From the NCBI GenBank assembly GCA_947174975.1, contig CAMWLA010000019.1:1-14821 (forward strand): a stretch of DNA of 14,821 nucleotides, written 5' to 3'. This DNA is from an uncultured Clostridia bacterium (GTDB lineage Bacteria; Bacillota; Clostridia; Christensenellales; Borkfalkiaceae). How positions within the stretch are numbered: the stretch's first letter is position 1; each line of letters opens with the position of its first letter. The notes beneath the pieces were generated by a model. The model saw nothing but the letters and a program-made list of their open reading frames with translations, was not told the origin of the DNA and did no database searches. This document shows, piece by piece, positions 4,865-13,391 of this stretch. Position numbers and translations under genes: made by a program.

Positions 4865-7810
4865 TTAATTGTTTTTGCTTATGATATCGCGGTAAACCGA
4901 TTCGAGCTTTTCCATATCCATAGGCTTGGCTATATGTGCATCCATTCCCGCGTTCAAGGAATTGTTTATATCCTCGGAGAACGCGTTCGCCGTCATTGCG
5001 ATAATGGGTATCGTTTTTGCGTCGGGGTGGGAGCTGTTTCTGATAGCCCGCGCAGCTTCGTAGCCGTTCATAACCGGCATCTGGATATCCATAAGAACTC
5101 CGTCGTAGTAGCCTTGCGGCGATTTTTCAAACATTTCCAGCGCAATTTTGCCGTTTTCGGCAACCTCGCACGAGCTTGAATACATATCGAGAAGCTCGAC
5201 TAAAATTTCGGAATTAAGCTCGTTATCCTCGGCGGCAAGGAAGCGTTTACCTTCCAAAGCCTTTTTGGGCGTGCTTTCTTCTTCCTTGTTTTTGTTCATA
5301 GAACGTATGTTAAGCTTTAAGTTGGATACGAAGAAGGGTTTGGGGAGGAACGCGTCGATTCCCGCTTCTCTGGCGCTGTCTTCGATTTCGTTCCAGTCGT
5401 ATGCGGTAAGCATTACGATCGATATATCCTTCGAGATAATCTTGCGTATTCTTTCAGCCGTTTCGATACCGTCCATATCCGGCATTTTCATATCGATGAG
5501 AATAAGATCGAAGTCCTCGTTTTTCGCGTGCTTCTCTTTGACGAGCGCGATTGCCTCGCTGCCGCTTAAAACGTAGCTTGCGTCCATTCCCGCGTCGGCA
5601 AGGGCGGCGGTTACGTTTTTGCATATATCCTCGTCGTCGTCGACAACTAAAGTGCGGGATATGCCGGCGTCTTCCCAGAATCCGTTGTTTACGTCGTCAT
5701 CGTCTATTCTCAGCTCAAGCTCTACCGTAAAGGTGCTGCCGAAGCCTTGCTTGCTTTTTACGGAGATAGTGCCGCTCATAAGGTCAACGAGGTTTTTGGT
5801 GATAGCCATACCGAGTCCCGTACCTTGAATGGAGTTGACCGTACTTGAAAGTTCGCGCGTAAAGGGTTTAAAGATGTGTTCGAGATAATCGTCCGAAATG
5901 CCTATGCCGTTGTCGGTTATGGTGAAGCGTAGGCGCGCAAAGTTTTCGTTAATGCGCGGAAGCTCGCTTATTTCCATTTTTACAGTGCCGTTTTCTGGCG
6001 TGTACTTTATCGCGTTGGATAAAATATTTATGAGTATCTGATTAATTCTCAGCTTGTCGCCTAAAAGGTTTTCTTCCTTTAAATCGTGCACGCAGATTTC
6101 AAAAATCTGATTTTTGGAAACCGCTTGCGGCCTCATCATATTTCCGAGCTCGTCTACGAATTCCGCAAGGTTGAACTTCTGGATATTCAAAACGTTGTTT
6201 CCGTTTTCAATCTTGCTCATATCCAAGACGTCGTTGATAAGCCCCAAGAGGTGCTGTCCCGACGAGTAGATTTTGTTGGTATATTCAATGACCTTTTCGT
6301 GGTTTTGGGAATCGCGCTTGATAAGCTCTGTAAAGCCCAAAATCGCGTTCATAGGCGTGCGGATATCGTGCGACATATTGGATAGGAATACGCTCTTTGC
6401 CTTGTTGGCGGCTTGCGCGCTTTCCATTGCGTCTTTTAATGCGGTTTCAGACTGGATTTCCGCCGTTCTGTCCGAAAGCAGAATTATGAACTTGTCGACG
6501 TTGTCTATAGTCGTTCTGTATACGGTTTCGACGAAGTGCTTAATTTCGCCCGTGGTCTTGTGCATGCGGTTGCGCTTGTTGGTTTCCGATTCGCCGTCTT
6601 TAAGGTTTACAAGAGATTTTAAGCTAATCGACAAATCGTCGTCGTATTCTTGAGTTGCGATTGCGTGAATTGCCTTTTGTATATCCTTGGGCGCAATTCC
6701 CAAAACGCGCAGTGCGTTGGGGCTGACGTATTCAAGCGAAAAATCTTTCAAGGACATCAGCATATACACGTCGTCGGTGGTGTTTGCAAGCAAGCCGAAA
6801 AGCTGTTCGCGGTACTTGACTTCCGTTTCGCCCGCCATAATCTTTCTACGGTAGAAGTAGGTGACGAGTATGAACACTATAAAGATTATGAAAACCAAAA
6901 GTACTATTACGGTAAGCGTCTGCGAGGTTTGCAAAACGTCGTCGATGTGGTTTACGATAGAGGAGTTGGGCACTATCGATACGAGGTAGTTATCCGTGCT
7001 TTTTAGCGGCACGAACGCAACTACGCGCCCCTCGTCGTTTGAAGTGAGTCTGAGCGCGCCGCGCTTTCCCTCGTCCATAAGCTTTTTGATATTTTCCGTT
7101 TCTTGCTCGGTGCTTCCGCTTTGCAGTAAAAGGTCTGATAAATTTTCCGCTGTGCGGTTGCTGTTTTTATGCGTGGGGCGAACCAAAAACGAGCCGTCTG
7201 AGTCGATTATATACGAGAAGCCGGTTTCGTTGTAGAAGGAGAGGGAGAATTCTTGCCTTAGGGTATCTATGGTCTGACCCTTTCTGATAACGGCGGTCGT
7301 GCCGTCCTCGAAGCTGAACTTTTTGTAGGCGCCGAGGGTCAGTTTGCCGTTGTAATAGTTTAGGTAGGGCTTTGTAATTCCGCTGTCGCCTTGGCAGCCG
7401 CTCAAAATATCCGCCGTTTCGGCTTTGGAAAGGTGTTCGGGGCTTTGTCCCGCAAGATACACCGTACTTCCGTTATCGCCGCTGACGATAAGCGAATACA
7501 TATCGCCGGTCAAAGAATATTTATCGAGAATTGAATGGAGAGTTTCGTCGTCGGGCTTCATTCCGGGCTTTGATAAATCAAGTGCAATTCTTTCTATGCT
7601 TGAATACTCTTGACTTGCATAGGTTTCGAATGCGTGACCGCCTTGATAGGTGATTTCTGTCAAGTCGACGATAAGCTGGTTCCAAAGCGCGTTTTTCATG
7701 CGCGATAAGTAGTAATATCCGAGAAGCGACGCGGTTACGCATATAACGACTGCAACCGCAGTGAATACGTACATCTGATATTTTTTAAAAATTTCTAACG
7801 CCCTTTTCAT
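4865..7810 (-). CDS. Hybrid sensor histidine kinase (Cache-PAS-HisKA-HATPase-REC-REC)
   Basis: A 981-residue membrane sensor kinase. Transmembrane helices at about 13-35 and 298-320 flank an extracytoplasmic domain of some 260 residues with the character of a double Cache sensor (for example GFSYIIDSDGSFLVRP at 197-212). A PAS-like domain spans about 335-450. HisKA carries the phospho-accepting His481 in SNMSHDIRTPMN, and the ATPase has Asn599 (NILSNAIKYT), DNGIGI (633-638) and GTGLGM (663-668). Two receivers follow: the first with D724-D726, phospho-acceptor D773 and K824; the second with E861/D862, D908 and K962. No HAMP, Hpt or DNA-binding domain is visible, so the final phosphoacceptor must be encoded elsewhere. 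The ATG is preceded by AAGGAG and overlaps the lipoprotein stop by 4 bp (ATGA), implying translational coupling. All catalytic residues looked for are present. Confidence 0.94.
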   Translation of the reverse strand: MKRALEIFKKYQMYVFTAVAVVICVTASLLGYYYLSRMKNALWNQLIVDLTEITYQGGHAFETYASQEYSSIERIALDLSKPGMKPDDETLHSILDKYSLTGDMYSLIVSGDNGSTVYLAGQSPEHLSKAETADILSGCQGDSGITKPYLNYYNGKLTLGAYKKFSFEDGTTAVIRKGQTIDTLRQEFSLSFYNETGFSYIIDSDGSFLVRPTHKNSNRTAENLSDLLLQSGSTEQETENIKKLMDEGKRGALRLTSNDEGRVVAFVPLKSTDNYLVSIVPNSSIVNHIDDVLQTSQTLTVIVLLVFIIFIVFILVTYFYRRKIMAGETEVKYREQLFGLLANTTDDVYMLMSLKDFSLEYVSPNALRVLGIAPKDIQKAIHAIATQEYDDDLSISLKSLVNLKDGESETNKRNRMHKTTGEIKHFVETVYRTTIDNVDKFIILLSDRTAEIQSETALKDAMESAQAANKAKSVFLSNMSHDIRTPMNAILGFTELIKRDSQNHEKVIEYTNKIYSSGQHLLGLINDVLDMSKIENGNNVLNIQKFNLAEFVDELGNMMRPQAVSKNQIFEICVHDLKEENLLGDKLRINQILINILSNAIKYTPENGTVKMEISELPRINENFARLRFTITDNGIGISDDYLEHIFKPFTRELSSTVNSIQGTGLGMAITKNLVDLMSGTISVKSKQGFGSTFTVELELRIDDDDVNNGFWEDAGISRTLVVDDDEDICKNVTAALADAGMDASYVLSGSEAIALVKEKHAKNEDFDLILIDMKMPDMDGIETAERIRKIISKDISIVMLTAYDWNEIEDSAREAGIDAFLPKPFFVSNLKLNIRSMNKNKEEESTPKKALEGKRFLAAEDNELNSEILVELLDMYSSSCEVAENGKIALEMFEKSPQGYYDGVLMDIQMPVMNGYEAARAIRNSSHPDAKTIPIIAMTANAFSEDINNSLNAGMDAHIAKPMDMEKLESVYRDIISKNN

Positions 7811-9108
7811 TTGCCGACTCCTTCAAGCAAGCTTAAAAGCTGCCCTTTCACGTCGTCGGCTTTTTTGCCGCTTAATATCATTTTACCGCATTCGGTAAGA
7901 TAATTATCGAGAGGGATATTCAAATTGACGTCTGAGGCAATTACGTACTTTCCGTGAAAGTAATCGTACGCCGACGGAGTTATTGCGGAATCTGCGCCGC
8001 CAAGCGAAGTCTGTTCCTTCAAAGGAGTAAAACAGCTCTGTTTTTCGCTGAGTTTAAAAAGCGCTTCGGGGCTGGAAAGCATAGCCGCAAGCTTTTTCGC
8101 TTCGTTCTCGTTTTCGCCCTTTTTTACGCATATGAGCGAATCTGTCTGCGCAACGAGCACGCATCCTTCCTCAGAGGCACTTTCGCGTTCGAGTATGGGG
8201 AAGGGGTGAATTCCGTATCTTAAACTGTCTTCAAGCATTGCGTTGAGCGAGGATGCCGCCCAGCCGCCCGTTATCATAAACGGATATTTGCCCGTTGCAA
8301 ACAGCCGTAAATCACCCGATAAATGAGTCGTTGAAGCGGCTGTTTTAACGTCTATCCAGCCGCCATCTATCATCTCGTATACGAAATCGATACCGTCGTT
8401 TAACGGTTCGGCAAGGGTAGCGGGGGCGGCGTTGAAGTTTTTAAGTTCGCTTGCCGTATCTTTCGTGCAATAGGTTTCGTACATTCCGCGCGCTAAAATA
8501 AGCGAAGGAAGAGTGGAGTAGTTATTGCACACGATAGGGGTTATTTTTTGAGATACGAAGTAGCTGCACACGTCTTTGAATTCGTTGTAGTTTTTGGGGG
8601 TTTCCTTGCCGTGCTTTTGCAAAAGATCGTAGTTCACGTAAAGCCCGTAGGTTGAAACGCTTGCGGGTATCGCGAAAACCGCGCCGTCCGCGCCGAAAAG
8701 CTGGCTTCGTGCAAAATCGCTGAATGCGTTTTCGTTTACAACGTCCGAAAGGTCTGCAAGCTTTTCCGTCATACCGATAAGGCGGTCCCTATCCAGCATA
8801 AACACGTCGTCGAGATTTCCGCTTGAATTTCTTCTGTCCAAGGCTTGCCAGTAACTTGTTTCCGGCGCGCTTTCGTACGAAACGGTTATATCGGAATTTT
8901 GGGACATAAAGCTTTGCAATACGTCCTCGAAAACGCTAATCGAATATCGGTCGGTTTTATGCCCGAAAACCGTCAAAGCGGTAGTCTGCGTCTGATTATC
9001 GCCGTCGATTATGCTTATTGAACTGCCGTCTTCGCCTCCGCAGCCGCTTGCCATTATTGAAAACGCGGCAATCGAAGCGAAAACAAGGGATAACGCCCTC
9101 TTTTTCAT
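7807..9108 (-). CDS. Extracellular solute-binding lipoprotein, family 1 (MalE/UgpB-like)
   Basis: A 433-residue periplasmic-type binding protein tethered to the outer face of the membrane. The N-terminus has a KKR charged start, a hydrophobic core and a lipobox MASGC, so Cys23 should be lipidated; an acidic, Ser/Gln-rich linker follows. The mature part has the layout of family 1 binding proteins: TALTVFGHKT as the first strand, YGLYVNYDLLQKHG, the hinge region SYFVSQKITPIVCNN, and FATGKYPFMITGGWAASSL, which is highly typical of sugar or oligosaccharide receptors. The ligand cannot be deduced. No ABC permease or ATPase lies in the window. It overlaps the sensor kinase by 4 bp, which suggests it presents ligand to the kinase rather than to a transporter (inference). 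The start has a good GGAG site. Confidence 0.9.
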   Translation of the reverse strand: MKKRALSLVFASIAAFSIMASGCGGEDGSSISIIDGDNQTQTTALTVFGHKTDRYSISVFEDVLQSFMSQNSDITVSYESAPETSYWQALDRRNSSGNLDDVFMLDRDRLIGMTEKLADLSDVVNENAFSDFARSQLFGADGAVFAIPASVSTYGLYVNYDLLQKHGKETPKNYNEFKDVCSYFVSQKITPIVCNNYSTLPSLILARGMYETYCTKDTASELKNFNAAPATLAEPLNDGIDFVYEMIDGGWIDVKTAASTTHLSGDLRLFATGKYPFMITGGWAASSLNAMLEDSLRYGIHPFPILERESASEEGCVLVAQTDSLICVKKGENENEAKKLAAMLSSPEALFKLSEKQSCFTPLKEQTSLGGADSAITPSAYDYFHGKYVIASDVNLNIPLDNYLTECGKMILSGKKADDVKGQLLSLLEGVGK

Positions 9109-9121
9109 AATAATCTCCGAA

Positions 9122-10258
9122 TTATATTGTTTTGAGTTTAAACTGAACGGTTACGGGGTTGTGGTCGCTGTAAGCGTATTCGGTGTCTATCGTTTCGAAT
9201 TTTACGACTTCGATATTGTCTGAAACGATAAATCCGTCTATAACCGTGCTGTAATTTACGTCCTTTTCGTAAGGAATGTCCGCGCCGCGGCAAGTCGCCG
9301 CATTTTTGGGCGCAACGATTTTAAAGCCTTCTGCAATTTCGCTTTCGTGCAGTATCGAGTTTTTTACCCAGTCGGGAACTTGCTGTTTGCTTTCAAAATA
9401 GTTTAAGGCTTGTTCGTCGCTGTCGAAATCGTCTGCGATAAGGCAGTGGTTGAAGTCGCCGCCCGCAATTACGTAGTTGCCTTTTGCGTATTCCGAGGCA
9501 AGTGTTCCGTTCAGCATTTCAAGCTGTTTCGCTCTTATTTTTCCGCCCTCGTCGTATGCAGACATGTGCAAGTTTAAAAGCGTAAGATAATTTTCACTGC
9601 CTTCGATCGGAATATAGTTTAGCGAAAAGCAGCGGTCAAGGTCGAAAAATTTATCCGGGAACGAGGAGGTGATGGGGAAAGAACGGCGCACCGAGCTTTC
9701 AATTCGATAGCGCGAAAGCGTAAGTATTCCGCTCACCGATTTTCCGATAGGGTCGGAAAATGGGTATATAAGGTTTGCCGTGTGAAAGTTCAAAGCGTAG
9801 GTCGAGCAGTAGTTTAAAAGCGCGTCCGTCATTTCCTCGCGCATATTGATTTTGTAGCTTCTGTCGGCTTTTTCGTCCACTTCCTGGAAGAAGTAGAAGT
9901 CGGATTTCTTTTCCTTTGCAAGGGAAATCTGACCGTTTATGTTTTTTCTCACGTCGTCCTTGTTCATGCCCTTTGCGTACTTGCCCGCAACTTTCTTTCC
10001 GTCGTTCATAACGCCGGTATCCATAAAGAACGAGTATTCGGGTGAGTAAGAGCCGAAGCCCAGATTATACGTCGTAAGGGTGTAATCGGTATCATAAGAA
10101 ACCTTTTCATTTACGGTACCGCAAACGTCAAGCGCGGTATTATCGTCTATTCTGTAATACTGCGCCGCAACGTAAATTACGTAGCCTACGACGATAAGAA
10201 TGAACAAACCTATTAGCGAGGCAAGCACTATTGCCGTAATTTTAACTGCTTTTTTCAT
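9122..10258 (-). CDS. Membrane-anchored endonuclease/exonuclease/phosphatase (EEP) family protein
   Basis: A 378-residue protein with one N-terminal hydrophobic helix (about 8-32) after a KKAVK start. No cleavage or lipobox motif is obvious, so the catalytic part probably sits outside the membrane as a signal-anchored domain. The EEP (DNase I-like) fold is shown by its catalytic series in order: TYNLGF (N65), FQEVD (E126), NLHMSAYDEGG (H231), GGDFNH (D268, N270), VIDGFIV (D341) and SDHNPV (D365, H366). Family members cleave phosphodiesters or phosphomonoesters in nucleic acids, phospholipids or inositol phosphates with a divalent metal; the substrate here is unknown. The start overlaps the isocitrate dehydrogenase stop by 4 bp (ATGA), and the binding lipoprotein gene starts 13 bp after it. 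Confidence 0.88.
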   Translation of the reverse strand: MKKAVKITAIVLASLIGLFILIVVGYVIYVAAQYYRIDDNTALDVCGTVNEKVSYDTDYTLTTYNLGFGSYSPEYSFFMDTGVMNDGKKVAGKYAKGMNKDDVRKNINGQISLAKEKKSDFYFFQEVDEKADRSYKINMREEMTDALLNYCSTYALNFHTANLIYPFSDPIGKSVSGILTLSRYRIESSVRRSFPITSSFPDKFFDLDRCFSLNYIPIEGSENYLTLLNLHMSAYDEGGKIRAKQLEMLNGTLASEYAKGNYVIAGGDFNHCLIADDFDSDEQALNYFESKQQVPDWVKNSILHESEIAEGFKIVAPKNAATCRGADIPYEKDVNYSTVIDGFIVSDNIEVVKFETIDTEYAYSDHNPVTVQFKLKTI

Positions 10259-11457
10259 AATAATTTTTCCAGAGTATTGCGTATTGCGGAAATAAATTCG
10301 TCGCTGTAAACTGCGGTCGCGGGCGTGGTCATAAGCGGGATTAAATCTTTGGTGACCGTACCGCCGTTAATCGTATCGAGCGTTGCCTTTTCAAGCGCGT
10401 CCGCAAAGCCGATAAGCGGTTTAAGGTTGTCCAGCTCTCCGCGTTTTCTTAAAGCTCCGCTCCAAGCGAAGATAGTTGCAACGGGGTTGGTGGAGGTGCG
10501 TTCTCCCGCCAAATATTTGTAGTAGTGGCGGGTAACCGTGCCGTGCGCCGCTTCGTATTCGTACTTGCCGTCGGGGGACACAAGCACCGAAGTCATCATC
10601 GCAAGCGAGCCGAACGCGGTCGAAACCATATCGCTCATAACGTCGCCGTCGTAGTTCTTCAGCGCCCAGATAAATCCGCCCTCGCTGCGTATAACGCGCG
10701 CCACGGCGTCGTCGATGAGGGTGTAGAAGTAAGTAATGCCTTGTTTTTCGAATTGTTTTTTAAATTCCTTTTCGTAGATATCTTCGAAAATCAGCTTAAA
10801 GGTCTGGTCGTATTTTTTGGAAATAGTGTCCTTTGTCGAAAACCATAAATCTTGCTTGGTTGCAAGCGCGTAGTTGAAGCAGGAGCGCGCAAAGGAAGCA
10901 ATAGAGGTCTGCTTGTTGAACTGACCTTGCAGAACGCCGCCGCACTCGAAATCGTAAATCGTTTCGCGCGTAACCTTTCCGTCCAAGTCGGTGAACACAA
11001 GCTCGGCCTTGCCTTCGTCAACCGTCATTTCGGTTGCCTTGTAAACGTCGCCGTAGGCGTGCCTTGCGATTGTTATCGGCTTTTTCCAGTTCGATACCGC
11101 GGGTTTGATTGCGGGGATTATAATCGGTGCGCGGAATACGGTTCCGTCAAGCTCGGCGCGGATTGTGCCGTTCGGGCTTTTCCACATCTCTTTGAGGTTG
11201 TATTCTTCAACACGCTGTTTATTCGGCGTGATAGTCGCGCACTTTACGGCAACGCCAAGCTTTTTGGTTGCTCTTGCCGCTTGCAAGGTTATCTCGTCGT
11301 TCGTTTCGTCGCGCTTTTTTAAACCCAAATCGTAGTATTCGGTTTTGAGGTCGACGAAAGGAAGTATAAGCTCGTCCTTAATGTTTTTCCAAAGTATTCT
11401 CGTCATTTCGTCGCCGTCCATTTCAACGAGCGGCGTTTTCATCTTTATTTTCTGCAT
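10255..11457 (-). CDS. icd: Isocitrate dehydrogenase (NADP+), eukaryote-like homodimeric type
   Basis: Oxidative decarboxylation of isocitrate to 2-oxoglutarate, giving NADPH, in the cytoplasm. The 400-residue product resembles human IDH1/IDH2-type enzymes rather than the E. coli Icd type. Substrate residues fall in SPNGTIR (94-100) and RHAYGDVYK (132-140); the catalytic lysine is in STKDTISKKYDQTF (K209), and metal-binding aspartates are in LIDD (247-250) and NYDGDVMSD (268-276). The segment AAHGTVTRHYY (303-313) contains the Arg-His pair (R310, H311) that marks NADP+ over NAD+ preference in this subfamily. The ATG has GAGG upstream and begins 7 bp after the aconitase stop. Together with aconitase and Re-citrate synthase it completes the route to 2-oxoglutarate and glutamate. 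Confidence 0.96.
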   Translation of the reverse strand: MQKIKMKTPLVEMDGDEMTRILWKNIKDELILPFVDLKTEYYDLGLKKRDETNDEITLQAARATKKLGVAVKCATITPNKQRVEEYNLKEMWKSPNGTIRAELDGTVFRAPIIIPAIKPAVSNWKKPITIARHAYGDVYKATEMTVDEGKAELVFTDLDGKVTRETIYDFECGGVLQGQFNKQTSIASFARSCFNYALATKQDLWFSTKDTISKKYDQTFKLIFEDIYEKEFKKQFEKQGITYFYTLIDDAVARVIRSEGGFIWALKNYDGDVMSDMVSTAFGSLAMMTSVLVSPDGKYEYEAAHGTVTRHYYKYLAGERTSTNPVATIFAWSGALRKRGELDNLKPLIGFADALEKATLDTINGGTVTKDLIPLMTTPATAVYSDEFISAIRNTLEKLL

Positions 11458-11464
11458 AATAACC

Positions 11465-13390
11465 TCATAAATTTTTCGTGAACATTAGTAATCCGCCCGC
11501 CTTTAAAATTTGTTGCTGGCGTTCTGTGAAGTTGCAAATTAATTCGTATGTTTTTCCGTTGGTCTTGTCTGTAAGCGTAACTTGTCCGCGCTTTATGCCA
11601 TCGAATAAATCGCACAGCTCGATTTCGTCGTTTTGCGAAATTTCGCCGTAAGCCTTTTCGTCGGCGAACGTGAGCGGAAGTATTCCCGCATTTACAAGGT
11701 TTGCCGCGTGTATGCGCGCAAAGCTTTTTGCGATTACGGCTTTAACGCCGAGATACAGCGGAACGAGAGCCGCATGTTCGCGCGATGAGCCTTGTCCGTA
11801 ATTGCTTCCGCCGAGTATCACGCTTGATTTAAGCGCTTTCGCCCTTTCGGGGAAGCCCTCGTCGATTACCGAGAAGCAGAATTTCGAAAGGTAGGGTATA
11901 TTCGAGCGGTACGGCAGAATTTTCGCGCCCGCGGGCATAATGTGGTCGGTTGTGATGTTGTCGCCCGTTTTCAGTGCGACTGTTGCCGAAATTTTATTTT
12001 CCAAGGCAGCGCCCGAGGGTACTGGCTTTATGTTGGGGCCGCGTACTATTTCGTGCTTTTTCGCTTCCTTTTCGGGAAGGGGCATAATTATCGCGCTGTC
12101 GTCGATTTCGAATTTATCGGGCAGAGGAAGGGGCGAAATTTCGTCCAAAGTGCGCGGGTCGGTAATTTTTCCGAAAATCGCGCTTGCCGCTGCCGTTTCG
12201 GGGGAAACGAGGTAGACCTCGGCGTCCTTCGTGCCGCTTCTGCCTAAAAAGTTTCTGTTAAAGGTGCGTAAGGATACGCCCGCGCTGTTGGGTGAAAAGC
12301 CCATTCCTATGCAAGGGCCGCAAGCGCATTCCAAAAGCCTTGCGCCCGATTTTAAAATATCTTGCAGTGCGCCCGAAGCCGAAAGTGCGGAAAGCACTTG
12401 TTTCGAGCCGGGCGATATTGAAAGGCTTACGCTGTCGGCAACCGTTCTGCCCTTTAAGATAGCGGAAACCTTTAAAAGGTCGGCAAGCGACGAATTCGTA
12501 CACGAACCTATGCACACTTGATCAACCTTTACGTTTTTAAGGGAGGAAACCTTAACTACGTTGTCGGGGCTGTGCGGGCAAGCGATAAGCGGTTCCAATT
12601 TGTCGAGGTCGATTTCGATAATTTTATCGTAAACCGCGTCGCTATCGCTCTCTAAGGGTACGAAATCGCTTTCGCGGCCTTGTTTTTTCAGAAATTCGCA
12701 CGTAATTTCATCGGAAGGGAAGATAGAGGTGGTAGCTCCCAGCTCGGTTCCCATATTCGTAATGGTCGCGCGTTCGGGTACGGAAAGCGTTTTAATTCCC
12801 TCGCCGCCCCATTCGATAATTGCGCCGACGCCGCCCTTGACGGACAGAATACGCAACAGCTCAAGCGAAATATCCTTTGCGGACACGAACGGTTTAAGCT
12901 TTCCTTTAAGGTTAACCTTAAACATTTTCGGCATCGTTATGTAGTAAGCTCCGCCGCCCATAGCTACGGCGACGTCAAGCCCGCCCGCGCCGAATGCAAG
13001 CATACCCAGCCCGCCGCCCGTGGGGGTGTGGCTGTCGGAGCCTATAAGCGTTTTTGCGGGTTTGCCGAAGCGTTCCAGATGCACTTGGTGGCATATTCCG
13101 TTGCCAGCCTTGGAAAAGCGCAGTCCGTGCTTTGCGCAGACGGACTGAATATAGCGGTGGTCGTCGGCGTTCTCGAAGCCGCATTGAAGGGTATTGTGGT
13201 CTACGTACGCAACCGAAAGCTCGGTTTTCACGCGCTCGATGCCCATTGCCTCGAATTCGAGGTACGCCATAGTACCCGTCGCGTCTTGCGTGAGGGTCTG
13301 GTCGATTCTGAGGGCGATTTCTTCGCCTTGAACCATATTTCCGCTAATTAAGTGGTTTTTGATTATCTTTTGCGCAATTGTCAGTCCCAT
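11465..13390 (-). CDS. acnA: Aconitate hydratase (short, single-chain, about 640 residues)
   Basis: Isomerises citrate to isocitrate through cis-aconitate. The 641-residue product belongs to the shorter bacterial/mitochondrial-like class rather than the 890-residue AcnA/IRP class. The iron-sulfur cluster ligands are C297 in CIGSCTNSS and C357/C360 in CACGPCIGM. Substrate-site motifs include DHNTLQ (64-69) and GSDSHTPTGGGLGMLAFGAGGLD (about 117-139). The swivel domain carries TGDNITTDHI (476-484) and the catalytic QGSSREH (533-539). The cluster is oxygen-sensitive, in keeping with an anaerobe. The ATG starts 1 bp after the stop of the upstream citrate synthase, with AGAGGA inside that gene, so the two are tightly coupled. 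The LeuC/LeuD split-subunit alternative is excluded because both halves are fused in one chain. Confidence 0.95.
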   Translation of the reverse strand: MGLTIAQKIIKNHLISGNMVQGEEIALRIDQTLTQDATGTMAYLEFEAMGIERVKTELSVAYVDHNTLQCGFENADDHRYIQSVCAKHGLRFSKAGNGICHQVHLERFGKPAKTLIGSDSHTPTGGGLGMLAFGAGGLDVAVAMGGGAYYITMPKMFKVNLKGKLKPFVSAKDISLELLRILSVKGGVGAIIEWGGEGIKTLSVPERATITNMGTELGATTSIFPSDEITCEFLKKQGRESDFVPLESDSDAVYDKIIEIDLDKLEPLIACPHSPDNVVKVSSLKNVKVDQVCIGSCTNSSLADLLKVSAILKGRTVADSVSLSISPGSKQVLSALSASGALQDILKSGARLLECACGPCIGMGFSPNSAGVSLRTFNRNFLGRSGTKDAEVYLVSPETAAASAIFGKITDPRTLDEISPLPLPDKFEIDDSAIIMPLPEKEAKKHEIVRGPNIKPVPSGAALENKISATVALKTGDNITTDHIMPAGAKILPYRSNIPYLSKFCFSVIDEGFPERAKALKSSVILGGSNYGQGSSREHAALVPLYLGVKAVIAKSFARIHAANLVNAGILPLTFADEKAYGEISQNDEIELCDLFDGIKRGQVTLTDKTNGKTYELICNFTERQQQILKAGGLLMFTKNL

Positions 13391-13391
13391 T

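Noticed and set aside
7807..9108. Component of an ABC sugar importer operon
   Set aside because: No permease or ATPase gene occurs on either side; its neighbours are an EEP protein and a sensor kinase.
10852..11322. Plus-strand 156-residue open frame opposite isocitrate dehydrogenase
   Set aside because: Shadow of the conserved minus-strand gene with no independent evidence.
12680..13351. Plus-strand 223-residue open frame opposite aconitase
   Set aside because: Antisense to conserved aconitase motifs; the open frame is explained by codon bias of the true gene.
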